Shown: positions 34,629-43,068, numbered from the stretch's first letter. The stretch is DNA of 64,000 bases from Saccharothrix algeriensis (GCF_016907655.1 NZ_JAFBCL010000001.1:1736001-1800000), one strand, 5' to 3'. Made by a program: numbers and translations. The notes: generated by a model from the sequence alone, not told the origin.

Positions 34629-35849
34629 ATGAGGCTGGTCATCCTGGGCGGCGGCGGGTTCCGCGTGCCGCTGGTGCACAAGGCGCTGGTCGCCGACGGG
34701 CGCGTGGACGAACTCGTGCTGCACGACGTCGACCCGGCGCGGCTCGCGCGCATCCGGGCGGTGCTGCGGGGCGGGCCGCGCGTTCGCGTCACCACGGACC
34801 TGGACGACGCGCTGCGCGACGCGGACTTCGTGTTCTCCGCGATCCGGGTCGGCGGACTGGCCGGGCGCGCGATCGACGAGCAGGTGGCGCACGCGCACGG
34901 CGTGCTGGGGCAGGAAACCGTCGGCGCGGGCGGCATCGCGTACGGGCTGCGCACCGCCCCCGTCGCCCGGGACATCGCCCGGCGGGTCGCCCGGCTCGCG
35001 CCGCGCGCCTGGGTCATCAACTTCACCAACCCCGCCGGCCTGGTCACCGAGGTCATGGCCGAGCACCTGGGCCCGCGGGTGATCGGCATCTGCGACTCGC
35101 CGGTGGGGCTGTGCCGCCGGGTGGCGCACGCGCTGGGCGTCGAGGGCGCGACGTTCGACTACGCCGGGCTGAACCACCTGGGGTGGCTGCAGGGCGTCCA
35201 CCTCGACGGGGAGGACCTGCTGCCCCGGCTGCTCGCCGACGCGGAGGCGTTGCGGTCCTTCGAGGAAGGCAGGCTGTTCGGCGCGGAGTGGTTGCAGGCC
35301 CTCGGCGTCATCCCCAACGAGTACCTGCACTACTACTACGACACGCGGGACGCGATGGGCGACGACCGGGGTGCGTTCCTGCTGCGGCAGCAGGAGCGCT
35401 TCTACGACGGCGAGGTGGACTGGGAGACCACCCGGCTGGAGCGCGAGGCGACGTACATGAAGCAGGACCGGGACACGTTGGAGGGCGGCGGGTACGAGCA
35501 CGTGGCGCTGCGGCTCATGCGCGCGATCGCCGATGACGAGCGCACGACCCTCATCCTCAACGTCCGCAACGGCTCCACCCTGTCCACTCTGGACGCCGAA
35601 GCGGTCGTGGAGGTGCCGTGCGCGGTCGACGCGAACGGCGCCGAGCCGTTGCCGGTGAGCCGGCTGCCCGACCACGCCGCCGGGCTCGTCCTGTCGGTCA
35701 AGGCCGTGGACCGGCTGGTCGTGGAGGGCACGCGGGCGGCGGCGCTGAAGGCGTTCGCGCTGCACCCCCTGGTCGACTCGCTCTCGGCGGCCGAGGGCCT
35801 GCTGGACGCCTACGCCCGGCGGCACCCGGAGCTGGCCCACCTCAGCTGA
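34629..35849 (+). CDS. Family-4 glycosidase (6-phospho-beta-glucosidase-like)
   Basis: GH4 enzymes cleave glycosides by an NAD+- and Mn2+-dependent oxidation-elimination mechanism. The 406-residue protein has MRLVILGGGGFRVPLVHKAL (NAD fold), DADFVFSAIRVGG, NFTNPAGLVTEVM, the metal Cys in IGICDSPVGLC and metal His in AGLNHLGWL, and the PNEYLHYYYD motif. The ATG at 34629 begins the NAD strand; an ATG at 34620 adds three residues. No PTS genes are near, so a phosphorylated substrate is not assured. The 3' end overlaps nfi by 40 bp, tail to tail. Confidence 0.9.
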   Translation: MRLVILGGGGFRVPLVHKALVADGRVDELVLHDVDPARLARIRAVLRGGPRVRVTTDLDDALRDADFVFSAIRVGGLAGRAIDEQVAHAHGVLGQETVGAGGIAYGLRTAPVARDIARRVARLAPRAWVINFTNPAGLVTEVMAEHLGPRVIGICDSPVGLCRRVAHALGVEGATFDYAGLNHLGWLQGVHLDGEDLLPRLLADAEALRSFEEGRLFGAEWLQALGVIPNEYLHYYYDTRDAMGDDRGAFLLRQQERFYDGEVDWETTRLEREATYMKQDRDTLEGGGYEHVALRLMRAIADDERTTLILNVRNGSTLSTLDAEAVVEVPCAVDANGAEPLPVSRLPDHAAGLVLSVKAVDRLVVEGTRAAALKAFALHPLVDSLSAAEGLLDAYARRHPELAHLS

Positions 35850-36469
35850 GCGCGCCCCAGCGCGTCCGCGCGGCGGGTCGTCTCCGGCAGCCGCGTGACG
35901 CACAGCCGCAGCACTTCGGCACACGCCCGGTCCAGGTCGACGCGGTGCCCGACGGACACGAACACCGGTTTCACCCCGACCCGGGTCCGCAGCGCGCGCC
36001 CGACGACCTCGCCGTCCTGCACGAGGTCCGCGGTCGCGCCCCGCTCGTCGGGGGGCTGCTCGAACCGCCCCATCGGCGTCTTGGCCACCCCGACGCTGGG
36101 CAGGTCGACCAGCACCCCGAGGTGGCAGGCGAGCCCGAACCGCCTGGGGTGGGCCAACCCCTGCCCGTCGCACACCAGCAGGTCGGGCGTGACGGTGAGC
36201 CGGCCCAGGGCCTCCAGCAGCGGCGGCAGCTCGCGGAACGCGAAGAGCCCCGGCAGGTACGGGAACCGCGCCCTGCCGCGGACGACCGCCGAGTCCACGG
36301 TCTCCAGCGTCGCCGCGTCCAGCACCACGACCGCGCCGACGAGCCGGTCGTCGTCGGCGTAGGAGACGTCCAGGCCGGCCACGTGCGCCACGTCCAGCCC
36401 GGGGTCGGTCGACGTCCGGACCAGCGGGCGCAGCCGTTCCTGCTCGGCGACGGCTTCCTCGGGGGTCAC
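35810..36469 (-). CDS. nfi: Endonuclease V
   Basis: Endonuclease V nicks DNA (or RNA) one base 3' of deoxyinosine/inosine. The 219-residue protein has VAGLDVSYADD (catalytic Asp), PYLPGLFAFRELPPLLEAL, LLVCDGQGLAHPRRFGLACHLGV (catalytic Asp, wedge/metal region) and PSVGVAKTPM (conserved Lys). It uses a GTG start. The last 13 codons overlap the convergent GH4 gene. Confidence 0.92.
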   Translation of the reverse strand: MTPEEAVAEQERLRPLVRTSTDPGLDVAHVAGLDVSYADDDRLVGAVVVLDAATLETVDSAVVRGRARFPYLPGLFAFRELPPLLEALGRLTVTPDLLVCDGQGLAHPRRFGLACHLGVLVDLPSVGVAKTPMGRFEQPPDERGATADLVQDGEVVGRALRTRVGVKPVFVSVGHRVDLDRACAEVLRLCVTRLPETTRRADALGRAQLRWASSGCRRA

Positions 36470-36551
36470 CCGCGCCCCACCGGGGCCGCGCGCCGCCGCT
36501 CGCCGGGAAGGCCCGGCAGGTCGCGCGCGGCCCCGGTGATCTCCTGTGGCA

Positions 36552-37322
36552 TCACTCGAACTTATACGCCTTCAGGTCGCGCAGCAGCAGGTGGCAGTTC
36601 CGCAGCGCGCCGGAGGTGTCGCCGAGCGAGCGGTAGATGCCCCACTTCGGCCGCAGCCGGTCGCCGAGGAAGGTGTCGACGCCGGACCTCGTCCTGTCCA
36701 GGACTTCGGTGTCGCCGTCGCGCAGGACCCAGCGGACGCGCCCGGACTTGCCGTCGCCGACGGTGATCTCGACGTCGGTGTGGATCCAGCGGTCCTGGAG
36801 CGGGGCCAGCGGGGTGGCGCCGACGAGGACGTCGCCCTCGAAGACCTTGAACTCGATCGTCGGCACGCCGCCGGTGCGGCGCAACGACATGACGGTGACC
36901 GGCGAGGTGCCGGGGCCCGGTTTCTTGGTCTGCATGACGTGGGTGAACGTCTTGGTGGCCATGAGGGTCGACGGGATGAACATGGAGTAGCCGAAGCGCC
37001 AGCGCTCGCCCTCGCGGAGGATGACGTCCTTCCCGTCGGACCTCATGCCCGCGACCTCGTTGCGCTGCCGGTCGGTGTGCGTGTCGCGGTCCTGCGTGTG
37101 CATGTCGAACCGGTAGGCCCCGCCCTGCACGCGGATGTGCTTGACGCCGGGGTGCGAGCCGGCCCGGTCGTCCTCGACGCTCTCGAACGCGCCGAGGCCG
37201 TCGGTGTCCGGGCGGGGGCTCCACTTGAGCCGCCACGAGGCGGCCGAGGCCACTCCCCCTCCCGCGATGAGCAGCGGCGTGATCGCCGCACCTGTCAGGA
37301 CCGATCGGCGGGTGATGCCCAC
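36552..37322 (-). CDS. Tat-exported polysaccharide lyase-like protein
   Basis: This 256-residue protein carries a Tat signal (ITRRSVLTGAAITPLLIAGG, cleavage near VASA-ASWR). The mature part is a concanavalin-like beta-jelly-roll typical of heparin-lyase-fold polysaccharide lyases: YRFDMHTQDRDTHTDRQRNE, FGYSMFIPSTLMATKTFTHV, TIEFKVFEGD and PKWGIYRSLGD. It likely degrades an acidic polysaccharide outside the cell. The GTG at 37322 has AGGAGGAG six bases upstream. It stands alone with no sugar importer nearby. Confidence 0.8.
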   Translation of the reverse strand: MGITRRSVLTGAAITPLLIAGGGVASAASWRLKWSPRPDTDGLGAFESVEDDRAGSHPGVKHIRVQGGAYRFDMHTQDRDTHTDRQRNEVAGMRSDGKDVILREGERWRFGYSMFIPSTLMATKTFTHVMQTKKPGPGTSPVTVMSLRRTGGVPTIEFKVFEGDVLVGATPLAPLQDRWIHTDVEITVGDGKSGRVRWVLRDGDTEVLDRTRSGVDTFLGDRLRPKWGIYRSLGDTSGALRNCHLLLRDLKAYKFE

Positions 37323-37567
37323 GTCTGCTCCTCCTCGGTCTTCGGTGGTCGGTCGAGGGCGGCGGCAATTCGGAAAGACGTTTACCGAATGCCTCGCATC
37401 AGACCACCGCGCCGCGAGGGCTGTCAACGACCGGTCGGGATGTCGGCGTGGACCCCGCCTCCGGGCCGCCGACGCGGTCCCCCGACCGGCGCCCGCGTGA
37501 CGACCCCGGCGCCCGGCGGGGTCGAGGGGCTGCCCGCACCCGGGTCCCGGCCTGACATGCTGGCCCG

Positions 37568-38344
37568 ATGTGGAACGGTGAACTCCTCGACCTCGACGCG
37601 TACCTGGCCCGGGTCGGCTTCCGGGTCGACCCGGAGGCCGACCCGGCGACCACCCTGCGCGGGCTGCACCGCGCGCACCTGGCCGCGATCCCGTTCGAGA
37701 ACGCGGACATCGGCGCGGGCGTGCCGATCGCGCTGGACGTGCCCTCGTTGCAGGACAAGATGGTGCGCCGCAGGCGCGGCGGCTACTGCTACGAGCAGAA
37801 CCTGCTGTTCGCGGCGGTGCTGGACCGGCTGGGCCACGAGGTGACCGGCCTCGCCGCGCGGGTGGTGCTGGGCCGCGAGGGCGACGTGCCCCGCACCCAC
37901 GCCCTGCTGCGCGTCGACCGCAAGTGGCTGGTGGACGTGGGTTTCGGCGGCGGCGGGCTGCTGACGCCGATGCCGCTGGCGCAGGGCGCATTCGAGCAGC
38001 AGGGCGACTGGACGTTCCGGCTCGACCGCGACGACGACGGGTGGCGGTTGCAGTCCCTGCAGGGCGGCACGTGGGTGCCGCTGTACGACTTCACCGAGGA
38101 CCCCACCACACCCGCCGACTTCGCGGTCCTCAACCACTACATGTCGACCAGCCCGAAGAGCCCGTTCGTCGGCAGGTTGCTGGTGCAGCGCACCGACGAG
38201 CGGACCCGCCGGGCCATCACCGGCGACGTGCTCACCGTCGCGACCCCCGACGGCGGTCCGGAGAAGCGGACCCTGTCCCCCGAGGAGCTGGTCACCGCGC
38301 TGCGCGACGACTTCGGGCTGGAGCTGCCTACGGCCACGGGTTGA
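37568..38344 (+). CDS. nat: Arylamine N-acetyltransferase
   Basis: Transfers acetyl from acetyl-CoA to arylamines, hydrazines or, in some actinomycetes, polyketide amines. The 258-residue protein shows the triad Cys74 in RRRGGYCYEQN, His111 in VPRTHALLRV and Asp123 in KWLVDVGFGG. The N-terminus (YLARVGF, then HRAHLAAIPFEN) is typical. The spacing from His to Asp is a few residues shorter than usual. Without an AHBA/ansamycin cluster, an amide-synthase role is not supported. Its 3' end overlaps the next gene by 17 bp, convergent. Confidence 0.92.
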   Translation: MWNGELLDLDAYLARVGFRVDPEADPATTLRGLHRAHLAAIPFENADIGAGVPIALDVPSLQDKMVRRRRGGYCYEQNLLFAAVLDRLGHEVTGLAARVVLGREGDVPRTHALLRVDRKWLVDVGFGGGGLLTPMPLAQGAFEQQGDWTFRLDRDDDGWRLQSLQGGTWVPLYDFTEDPTTPADFAVLNHYMSTSPKSPFVGRLLVQRTDERTRRAITGDVLTVATPDGGPEKRTLSPEELVTALRDDFGLELPTATG

Positions 38345-38996
38345 GCGCGGGCCGCCGCCCCGACAGCGCGCCCGCGGGTTCGCGGCCGGCGAGCCAGGCC
38401 ACCAGGTCGTGCAGGTTCCCCGTCAGCTCGGCGGGTTCGCCGGAGCCGATCGTCCACCGGCGGCTGTCGTCCACCGGCGCCAGGGTCAGCCGGACGCCGT
38501 CCGGGACGCGCTGCCGGAGGAAGTCCACGGCGTGGCCGCAGAACTCCGGCGACCACCGGACCGGCGTGAGGTCGAGGTCGAACGCGTGGATCTCCACCTC
38601 CCGCCACAGCGCGTGCGCCGTGTCCAGGAGCGTGCCGTCGCGGAAGGCGACCCGGGAGGACCAGTCGCGCACGCCCGACCACGCCTGCGCCAGCCGGGCG
38701 ACGGCGGCCTCGACCGCCGCGCGGTGCCCGGAGGCCGAACGCCCGGCCCCCGCCTCGATGGCGGCGTCCCTGGCCGGGCGCCCGCCGGGGTACACCTCGA
38801 CCTCCACGCCCTCGTTCTCGGCCTGGACCGCCATCGCCGTGGTGACGTTCGCGACGTGCGACAGCACGTGGCCGCGCGTCCAGCCGGGCAGCGCGGACGG
38901 CTCGCCGACCTGCGCGTCGGTCAGCCCCGCGATGATCGTCGCGAACCTGCGGTGCGCCCGGAGCGCGGCGGCGGGCACGGCGTCGTCGATCGGCAC
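38328..38996 (-). CDS. Maleylpyruvate-isomerase-family (mycothiol-dependent, DinB-fold) protein
   Basis: This 222-residue protein has the MDMPI-type DinB fold. Metal ligands are His in WTRGHVLSHVANVTTAM and Glu/His in LWREVEIHAFDLDLTPV. A C-terminal MDMPI-type domain follows (VRLTLAPVDDSRRWTIGSGE ... HDLVAWLAGR). Such enzymes use mycothiol as cofactor. The GTG at 38996 has AGGGGGAG upstream; a TTG at 39017 is possible but falls within the operator region. It is divergent from the CGNR gene and shares CCATTAG operators with it. Confidence 0.85.
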   Translation of the reverse strand: MPIDDAVPAAALRAHRRFATIIAGLTDAQVGEPSALPGWTRGHVLSHVANVTTAMAVQAENEGVEVEVYPGGRPARDAAIEAGAGRSASGHRAAVEAAVARLAQAWSGVRDWSSRVAFRDGTLLDTAHALWREVEIHAFDLDLTPVRWSPEFCGHAVDFLRQRVPDGVRLTLAPVDDSRRWTIGSGEPAELTGNLHDLVAWLAGREPAGALSGRRPALNPWP

Positions 38997-39004
38997 AACT
39001 CCCC

Positions 39005-39068
39005 CTAATGGTGTCAATCCGGTAAGCCATTAGGGACGATAGCGGGGCGCAACCGTGAAGTCCATTAG
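39005..39068. promoter_or_regulatory. Three CCATTAG motifs in a divergent promoter
   Basis: CTAATGG (39005-39011) faces CCATTAG (39027-39033) as an inverted pair, and CCATTAG recurs at 39062-39068. The AT-rich motif stands out and lies between the MDMPI-type gene and the CGNR gene. Confidence 0.55.
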
Positions 39069-39077
39069 GATGCCGGG

Positions 39078-39608
39078 ATGAACCGGGCGCTGGAGTTCGC
39101 GAGCACGGTCCGCCACGACGGGCGCGGCGGGCTGGCCGACGACCTCGCCACGACCGCGGGGCTGGCCGCGTGGGCCCACCTCGACGCCGCGGACGAGGAG
39201 CTGCGGCTGGAGGTCGTGCGGCTGCGATGGGCCGTCCGGTCGCTGTTCGCGCACGCGGTCGGCGCCGGGGAGCGGATGGACTCGCCGCACCTGGTGCCGC
39301 TCGCCGACGCGGTGCGCGCGGTCAACGACGCGGCGGCGCGGGCGCCGAGGGCGGCGCGGCTGGAGTGGGGGCCGCCGCCGCTGCTGCGCTACGCGGACTC
39401 CGCGACGGAGGGCGACCGGCTGCTGGCGGACCTGGCGACGGCCGCGATCGCGTTCCTGGCCGGCGAGGAGCGCGCGGACCTGCGCGCCTGCCCCGCTCCC
39501 CGGTGCATCAGGTACTTCGTCAAGGCCCACCCGCAGCAGCAGTGGTGCAAGCCCTCGTGCGGCAACCGCGCCAGGGTCAGCAAGCACTACCACCGGACCC
39601 GGGCCTGA
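39078..39608 (+). CDS. ABATE/CGNR zinc-finger putative regulator
   Basis: A 176-residue protein with an N-terminal ABATE-type helical domain and a C-terminal CGNR zinc finger (CPAPRCIRYFVKAHPQQQWC, then KPSCGNRARVSKHYHR), where C-x4-C and C-x3-C bind zinc. The family is thought to be stress-related transcription factors. The ATG follows within 10 bp of a CCATTAG motif, consistent with autoregulation and control of the divergent MDMPI-type gene. Confidence 0.88.
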   Translation: MNRALEFASTVRHDGRGGLADDLATTAGLAAWAHLDAADEELRLEVVRLRWAVRSLFAHAVGAGERMDSPHLVPLADAVRAVNDAAARAPRAARLEWGPPPLLRYADSATEGDRLLADLATAAIAFLAGEERADLRACPAPRCIRYFVKAHPQQQWCKPSCGNRARVSKHYHRTRA

Positions 39609-39644
39609 CGACCCGGGCGCCGCGGACCACCGCGAGCCGGCCCG

Positions 39645-40073
39645 CTACCCCTGGGCGATGTAGGCCGTGAGCTGGTCGCGGCCCTGCTCGAGCTGGCTGA
39701 TGCGGCTCTTCACCACGTCGCCGATGCTGACGATGCCCACCAGCCGCCCGCCCGACACCACCGGCACGTGGCGGACCCGCCGGTCGGTCATCAGGACCGA
39801 CAGGCCGTCCACCGGGTCACCGGGCGAGCAGGTGAGCAGGTCGGTCGTCATGATCTCCGCGACCGGCGCCGCGAGCAGGTCCGCGCCCCGGTCGCGCAGA
39901 CCGCGGACCACGTCCCGCTCCGAGGCGATCCCCGCGACGCCGTCGGGGCCCAGGACGACCATCGCGCCCACGTTGTGCTCCGCCAACGCGGCGGCCAACT
40001 CCGCCACCGACGCCTTCGCGTCGACCGTCGCCACGGCCGACCCCTTGCTCCGCAACACGTCGGCGATCCTCAC
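39645..40073 (-). CDS. CBS-domain pair protein
   Basis: A 142-residue protein made only of two CBS domains (RIADVLRSKGSAVATVDAKA ... MVVLGPDGVAGIASERDVVR and VAEIMTTDLLTCSPGDPVDG ... GRLVGIVSIGDVVKSRI). Such proteins sense adenine nucleotides such as AMP or ATP and regulate partners; hypoxia-type HRP1 relatives occur in actinomycetes. The GTG at 40073 has AGGAGG seven bases upstream. Confidence 0.9.
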   Translation of the reverse strand: MRIADVLRSKGSAVATVDAKASVAELAAALAEHNVGAMVVLGPDGVAGIASERDVVRGLRDRGADLLAAPVAEIMTTDLLTCSPGDPVDGLSVLMTDRRVRHVPVVSGGRLVGIVSIGDVVKSRISQLEQGRDQLTAYIAQG

Positions 40074-40309
40074 GCGGCGCCTCCTGGTCCCGGCCGGATC
40101 CGGTGCTACCCGATCCAGGCTAGTTCGCGCGCGTCCGCGCCGGCAGACCGCACGCCCGAAAGGACCAGGAAACGGGCGCGACAGCAATCACCGCCGGCGC
40201 CGCGAAACGGTTCGCGGCACCGGCGGTGCGGGCAGGCCGGCCCGGGGTGCGGGCGCGTTCCACGCGCCCGGCGCCGCGGACTGCCGCGACGCCGGACCAC
40301 GTGGTGGAA

Positions 40310-40492
40310 TCAGCCGCCGGTGCGGCGGAACACCCTGCGCCCGACGAAATCCGCCTGGTGCGGCCGGCCGGGGGGCACGTGAACGCCCCCGTTCTTGCGT
40401 GCGTGACCGCGGCGATCGCGGCGATTGGGGACGACGCCGGCCTCGGGCTCGGGCAGCTCGTCGTCACCGGGGACGTTCTTCTGATCGGTCAT
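40310..40492 (-). CDS. Small Arg-rich protein, 60 residues
   Basis: It begins MTDQKNVPGDDELPEPEAG, an acidic N-terminus, and turns strongly basic at VVPNRRDRRGHARKNG. ATG with a perfect AGGAGG six bases upstream and a sensible stop support a real gene. It probably is disordered; no domain is recognised. The acidic-then-NRR-basic layout resembles the 46-residue protein encoded just upstream, which is probably in the same transcript. Confidence 0.6.
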   Translation of the reverse strand: MTDQKNVPGDDELPEPEAGVVPNRRDRRGHARKNGGVHVPPGRPHQADFVGRRVFRRTGG

Positions 40493-40525
40493 GGGACCCT
40501 CCTGGGGTGAAGGCGAAGTCGCTGG

Positions 40526-40666
40526 TCAGCGACGCCGCATGGCGTACTGGCGCGGGTTGACGACGACGCGGCCGCCGGAGCGCGGCCGATCGGCGCCGCG
40601 CGAGCGCCGGGCGCGCCGGTTGGTCGGCTGGCCGTCGTCGGGTTGTTCTGCGCGCATGGTGGGCAT
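40526..40666 (-). CDS. Small Arg-rich protein, 46 residues
   Basis: The reverse strand reads MPTMRAEQPDDGQPTNRRAR and ends RVVVNPRQYAMRRR. A perfect AGGAGG lies seven to eight bases before the ATG. It is too short for standard gene finders but has codon bias like its neighbours. The TNRRARR core parallels PNRRDRR in the downstream 60-residue protein. Function is unknown; it could be a nucleic-acid-binding or ribosome-associated micro-protein. Confidence 0.55.
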   Translation of the reverse strand: MPTMRAEQPDDGQPTNRRARRSRGADRPRSGGRVVVNPRQYAMRRR

Positions 40667-40707
40667 ACGACCGCCTCCTGGGAAGAATTCGAGGCGTGCA
40701 AAGGCGT

Positions 40708-40737
40708 ACGACCCCGGAGAAGAAGCGCGGGGGTCGT
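40708..40737 (-). promoter_or_regulatory. Leader hairpin upstream of the small genes
   Basis: ACGACCCC (40708-40715) pairs with GGGGTCGT (40730-40737). It lies in the probable 5' leader between the micro-ORF at 40817-40840 and the 46-residue gene and could act as an attenuator. Confidence 0.35.
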
Positions 40738-40816
40738 CGAAGAGCCGCTAGGGCCACCAGGGAATCGGCGCTCGGCACCGGCTCAGCGGCCGGGTGCGGC
40801 GCGAAGGAGGAAATCC

Positions 40817-40840
40817 TCAGGAGTAGATCTGGAAGAACAT
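40817..40840 (-). CDS. Putative leaderless micro-ORF (MFFQIYS)
   Basis: ATG through TGA encodes seven residues, MFFQIYS. The A of its ATG is exactly seven bases after a good -10 element, so the transcript would begin at the start codon, as in leaderless actinobacterial messages. It lies at the head of the leader for the two small Arg-rich genes and may be an upstream regulatory ORF. The reading is tentative because of its size. Confidence 0.35.
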   Translation of the reverse strand: MFFQIYS

Positions 40841-40847
40841 GGGGAAG

Positions 40848-40877
40848 ACGTTAGCGCGTTCCTCCCCGCGCTGCCAA
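40848..40877 (-). promoter_or_regulatory. Sigma-70-type promoter for the small-protein transcript
   Basis: On the minus strand TTGGCA (-35, 40872-40877) and TAACGT (-10, 40848-40853) are 18 bp apart. The expected start point falls on the ATG at 40840. The rest of the 40667-41156 gap shows no further supported gene. Confidence 0.45.
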
Positions 40878-41156
40878 GGGCTTTTTTCGGCGACCGGGGG
40901 CGCACCCGCGGGGAATTCCACTCAGGACGATGCCGCGTCCGGGTGACGGGACCGGCGGACGGCGGGTCCCGGCGCGGCTGCCGCTGCGCCGTCCACAGTG
41001 GAACGACAGGGGCTGGCGGCAGCGCGTCCCGCGAGCGCGGCGCCGAGGCGGGCGCGCCGTCACCCGCCCGAGCGACCACGAGCCACCCCGCGCGCCCGGC
41101 CCGGGAGCCGGTTCGGCCCACCGCGGGAGCCGGGCCGGCGCCGGACCGCGGGTCGG

Positions 41157-41876
41157 TCAGTCGTGCTCGGTGATGTCCACGACCTCGCCCTCGAGCACCT
41201 CGGGCTCCACCACCCGGCCGTCGACCACCAGCGGGCTCTCCGGGGCGGACGCGAAGAAGCGGCGCGCGAAGCCCCCGACCGCCCGCGTGGTCACCGCGTC
41301 GAACCCGCCGCCGATCACACCGCCCACCAGCGGCACGCCCTTGGCCAGCGTGATGCCCGCCCGCGACGTCCCGTACTTGGCCAGCAGCGTGAAGCCCACC
41401 CGCTTGTTGACCTCCCGGATGAGCTGCGCCGGGATGCGCTCGATCAGGCTCATGGTGAGCTTCGAGCCCACCTTGATGCCCGCCTTCTTCAGCAGCTCGG
41501 CCCCCGCGTTGCCCAGCAGGCACACCATGATCGCCGTGCGCACCTCGTCGCTCTCCAGGTCGTGCCCCTGCACGGCCGCGATGGACGCGATCAGGTGGGT
41601 CTGCACGAGGTACGCGGCGGCCACGTTGGCGGGCAGCGCCACGGGCAGGGTGATCAGGCCGCCGAGGTTCATCGCGAAGCCCTGGACGCCCGCCGCGGTC
41701 ACGTGCGTGCGGATCAGGCTGCGGATCGCCTCGTCCCTGGTCAGACCGCCGGCCAGCAGGTCGCGAGCGGCCTGCTGGGCGCCCTTGAACGGCCCGAACC
41801 CGTCGATGCCGACCTTGAGGAGCTGGTCCACCGCGCCTTGCTGCGCCTTCACCAGGGCACCGGGTTCCTCGACCAT
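41157..41876 (-). CDS. EcsC-family protein
   Basis: A 239-residue protein of the EcsC family, function poorly known. It has Gly/Ala-rich amphipathic or membrane-associating helices (FAMNLGGLITLPVALPANVA, VGGVIGGGFDAVTTRAVGGFA) separated by a conserved helical region (RTAIMVCLLGNAGAELLKKAG). The C-terminal 40 residues are acidic (VEPEVLEGEVVDITEHD). It is divergent from the baeRF2-type gene, 42 bp apart. Confidence 0.82.
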   Translation of the reverse strand: MVEEPGALVKAQQGAVDQLLKVGIDGFGPFKGAQQAARDLLAGGLTRDEAIRSLIRTHVTAAGVQGFAMNLGGLITLPVALPANVAAAYLVQTHLIASIAAVQGHDLESDEVRTAIMVCLLGNAGAELLKKAGIKVGSKLTMSLIERIPAQLIREVNKRVGFTLLAKYGTSRAGITLAKGVPLVGGVIGGGFDAVTTRAVGGFARRFFASAPESPLVVDGRVVEPEVLEGEVVDITEHD

Positions 41877-41918
41877 GGCTCCGAGGTTACGCGGCGTCCT
41901 GGCGGGTAGCCGTGTCCC

Positions 41919-43004
41919 ATGGACATGTCCACCTTGGGAGAGATCGTCCGGGACCGCGGCCCCTTCGCCTCGGTCTACCTGGACGCCTCGCACGACACTG
42001 AGGACGCGGCCAAGGCGCTGGAGCTGCGCTGGCGCGGGCTGCGCGAGGACCTGGCGCGGCAGGGCGCCGACGAGGAGACCCTGGGCGCCCTGGACGCGGC
42101 GGCGCTGGAGCCGGCGGTGGGCAAGGCCGGCCGGGCGCTCATCGCCGCGCACGGGCAACTGCTGCTCAACCGGGCGCTGCCGCGCCCGCCCGCGGCCGAC
42201 ACGGCCCGCTGGTCGCGGCTGCCGCACCTGCTCCCGCTGGCCAACCTGGCCGGCACGGCGCTGCCGCACGTCGTGGTCGTCACCGACCGCGCGGGCGCGG
42301 ACCTGCACGGCTACGACGGGCACGGCGAGCAGACCACCGAGGTGCAGGGCGACACGCACCCCCTGCACAAGGCGCGCGGCGGCGGGTGGTCGCACCGGCG
42401 GATGCAGAACAAGGTCGAGGAGACCGCCCAGCGCAACGCCGCGCTCATCGCCGAGGCCGCCGACCGCATGGTGACCGGGCTCAACGCCCGGCTGCTGGTG
42501 CTCGGCGGCGAGGTCCAGGCCCGCACCGCCGTGCGCGAGGAGCTGAGCCCGCGCTGCCGCGACGTCCTGATCGAGGTCGACGGCGGCAGCCTGGCCGACG
42601 GCGCCGACGACGAGGCGTTCGACGCGTCCGTGCGGTCGCTGGTCGCGCAGTACCAGCACGACCTGGACAACGACGTGGTGGAGGAGTTCACCGCCGAGTC
42701 GGGCCGCGACCAGGGCCGCGCGGTGCAGGGCATGGAGCGCGTCGTGGCCGCGCTGCGCGAGGCGAACGTCGCCACGCTGCTGGTGTCCGACCAGGCGCTG
42801 GGCCGCCGCACGGTGTGGGCCTCGGACGACCCGGCGCTGGTGGCGGTGCGGGAGGGCGACCTGCGGGCGCTGGGCGTCGACCGGATCGACGAGCTGCCCG
42901 CCGACGAGGCGCTGGCCGGCGCGGCGACGGCGACCGGCGCGCAGGTGGTGATCACCGACGACACCAAGCTGTGGGAGGGCGTCGGGGCGCTGCTGCGCCA
43001 CTGA
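41919..43004 (+). CDS. baeRF2-type eRF1-like protein (Rv2629 family)
   Basis: A 361-residue protein of the bacterial/archaeal eRF1-like group that includes mycobacterial Rv2629, a dormancy-linked protein. FASVYLDASHDTEDAAKALELRWRGL opens the family domain; VVVVTDRAGADLHGYDG and KVEETAQRNAALIAEAADRM follow, and the C-terminal domain ends VVITDDTKLWEGVGALLRH. The family is proposed to act on stalled ribosomes or peptidyl-tRNA; the role here is inferred. A strong terminator follows. Confidence 0.85.
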   Translation: MDMSTLGEIVRDRGPFASVYLDASHDTEDAAKALELRWRGLREDLARQGADEETLGALDAAALEPAVGKAGRALIAAHGQLLLNRALPRPPAADTARWSRLPHLLPLANLAGTALPHVVVVTDRAGADLHGYDGHGEQTTEVQGDTHPLHKARGGGWSHRRMQNKVEETAQRNAALIAEAADRMVTGLNARLLVLGGEVQARTAVREELSPRCRDVLIEVDGGSLADGADDEAFDASVRSLVAQYQHDLDNDVVEEFTAESGRDQGRAVQGMERVVAALREANVATLLVSDQALGRRTVWASDDPALVAVREGDLRALGVDRIDELPADEALAGAATATGAQVVITDDTKLWEGVGALLRH

Positions 43005-43016
43005 GGGAGTGCGACG

Positions 43017-43050
43017 AAGGGGGAGCACCCGGTGGCGGGTGCTCCCCCTT
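43017..43050. terminator. Bidirectional hairpin terminator
   Basis: AAGGGGGAGCACCC (43017-43030) pairs perfectly with GGGTGCTCCCCCTT (43037-43050) between the convergent baeRF2-type gene and gluD. Confidence 0.8.
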
Positions 43051-43068
43051 GGTCGAGCGCTCCGGCGG

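Noticed and set aside
37568-38344. Amide synthase of an ansamycin cluster
   Set aside because: The N-acetyltransferase fold would allow it, but no polyketide synthase or AHBA genes lie in the window.
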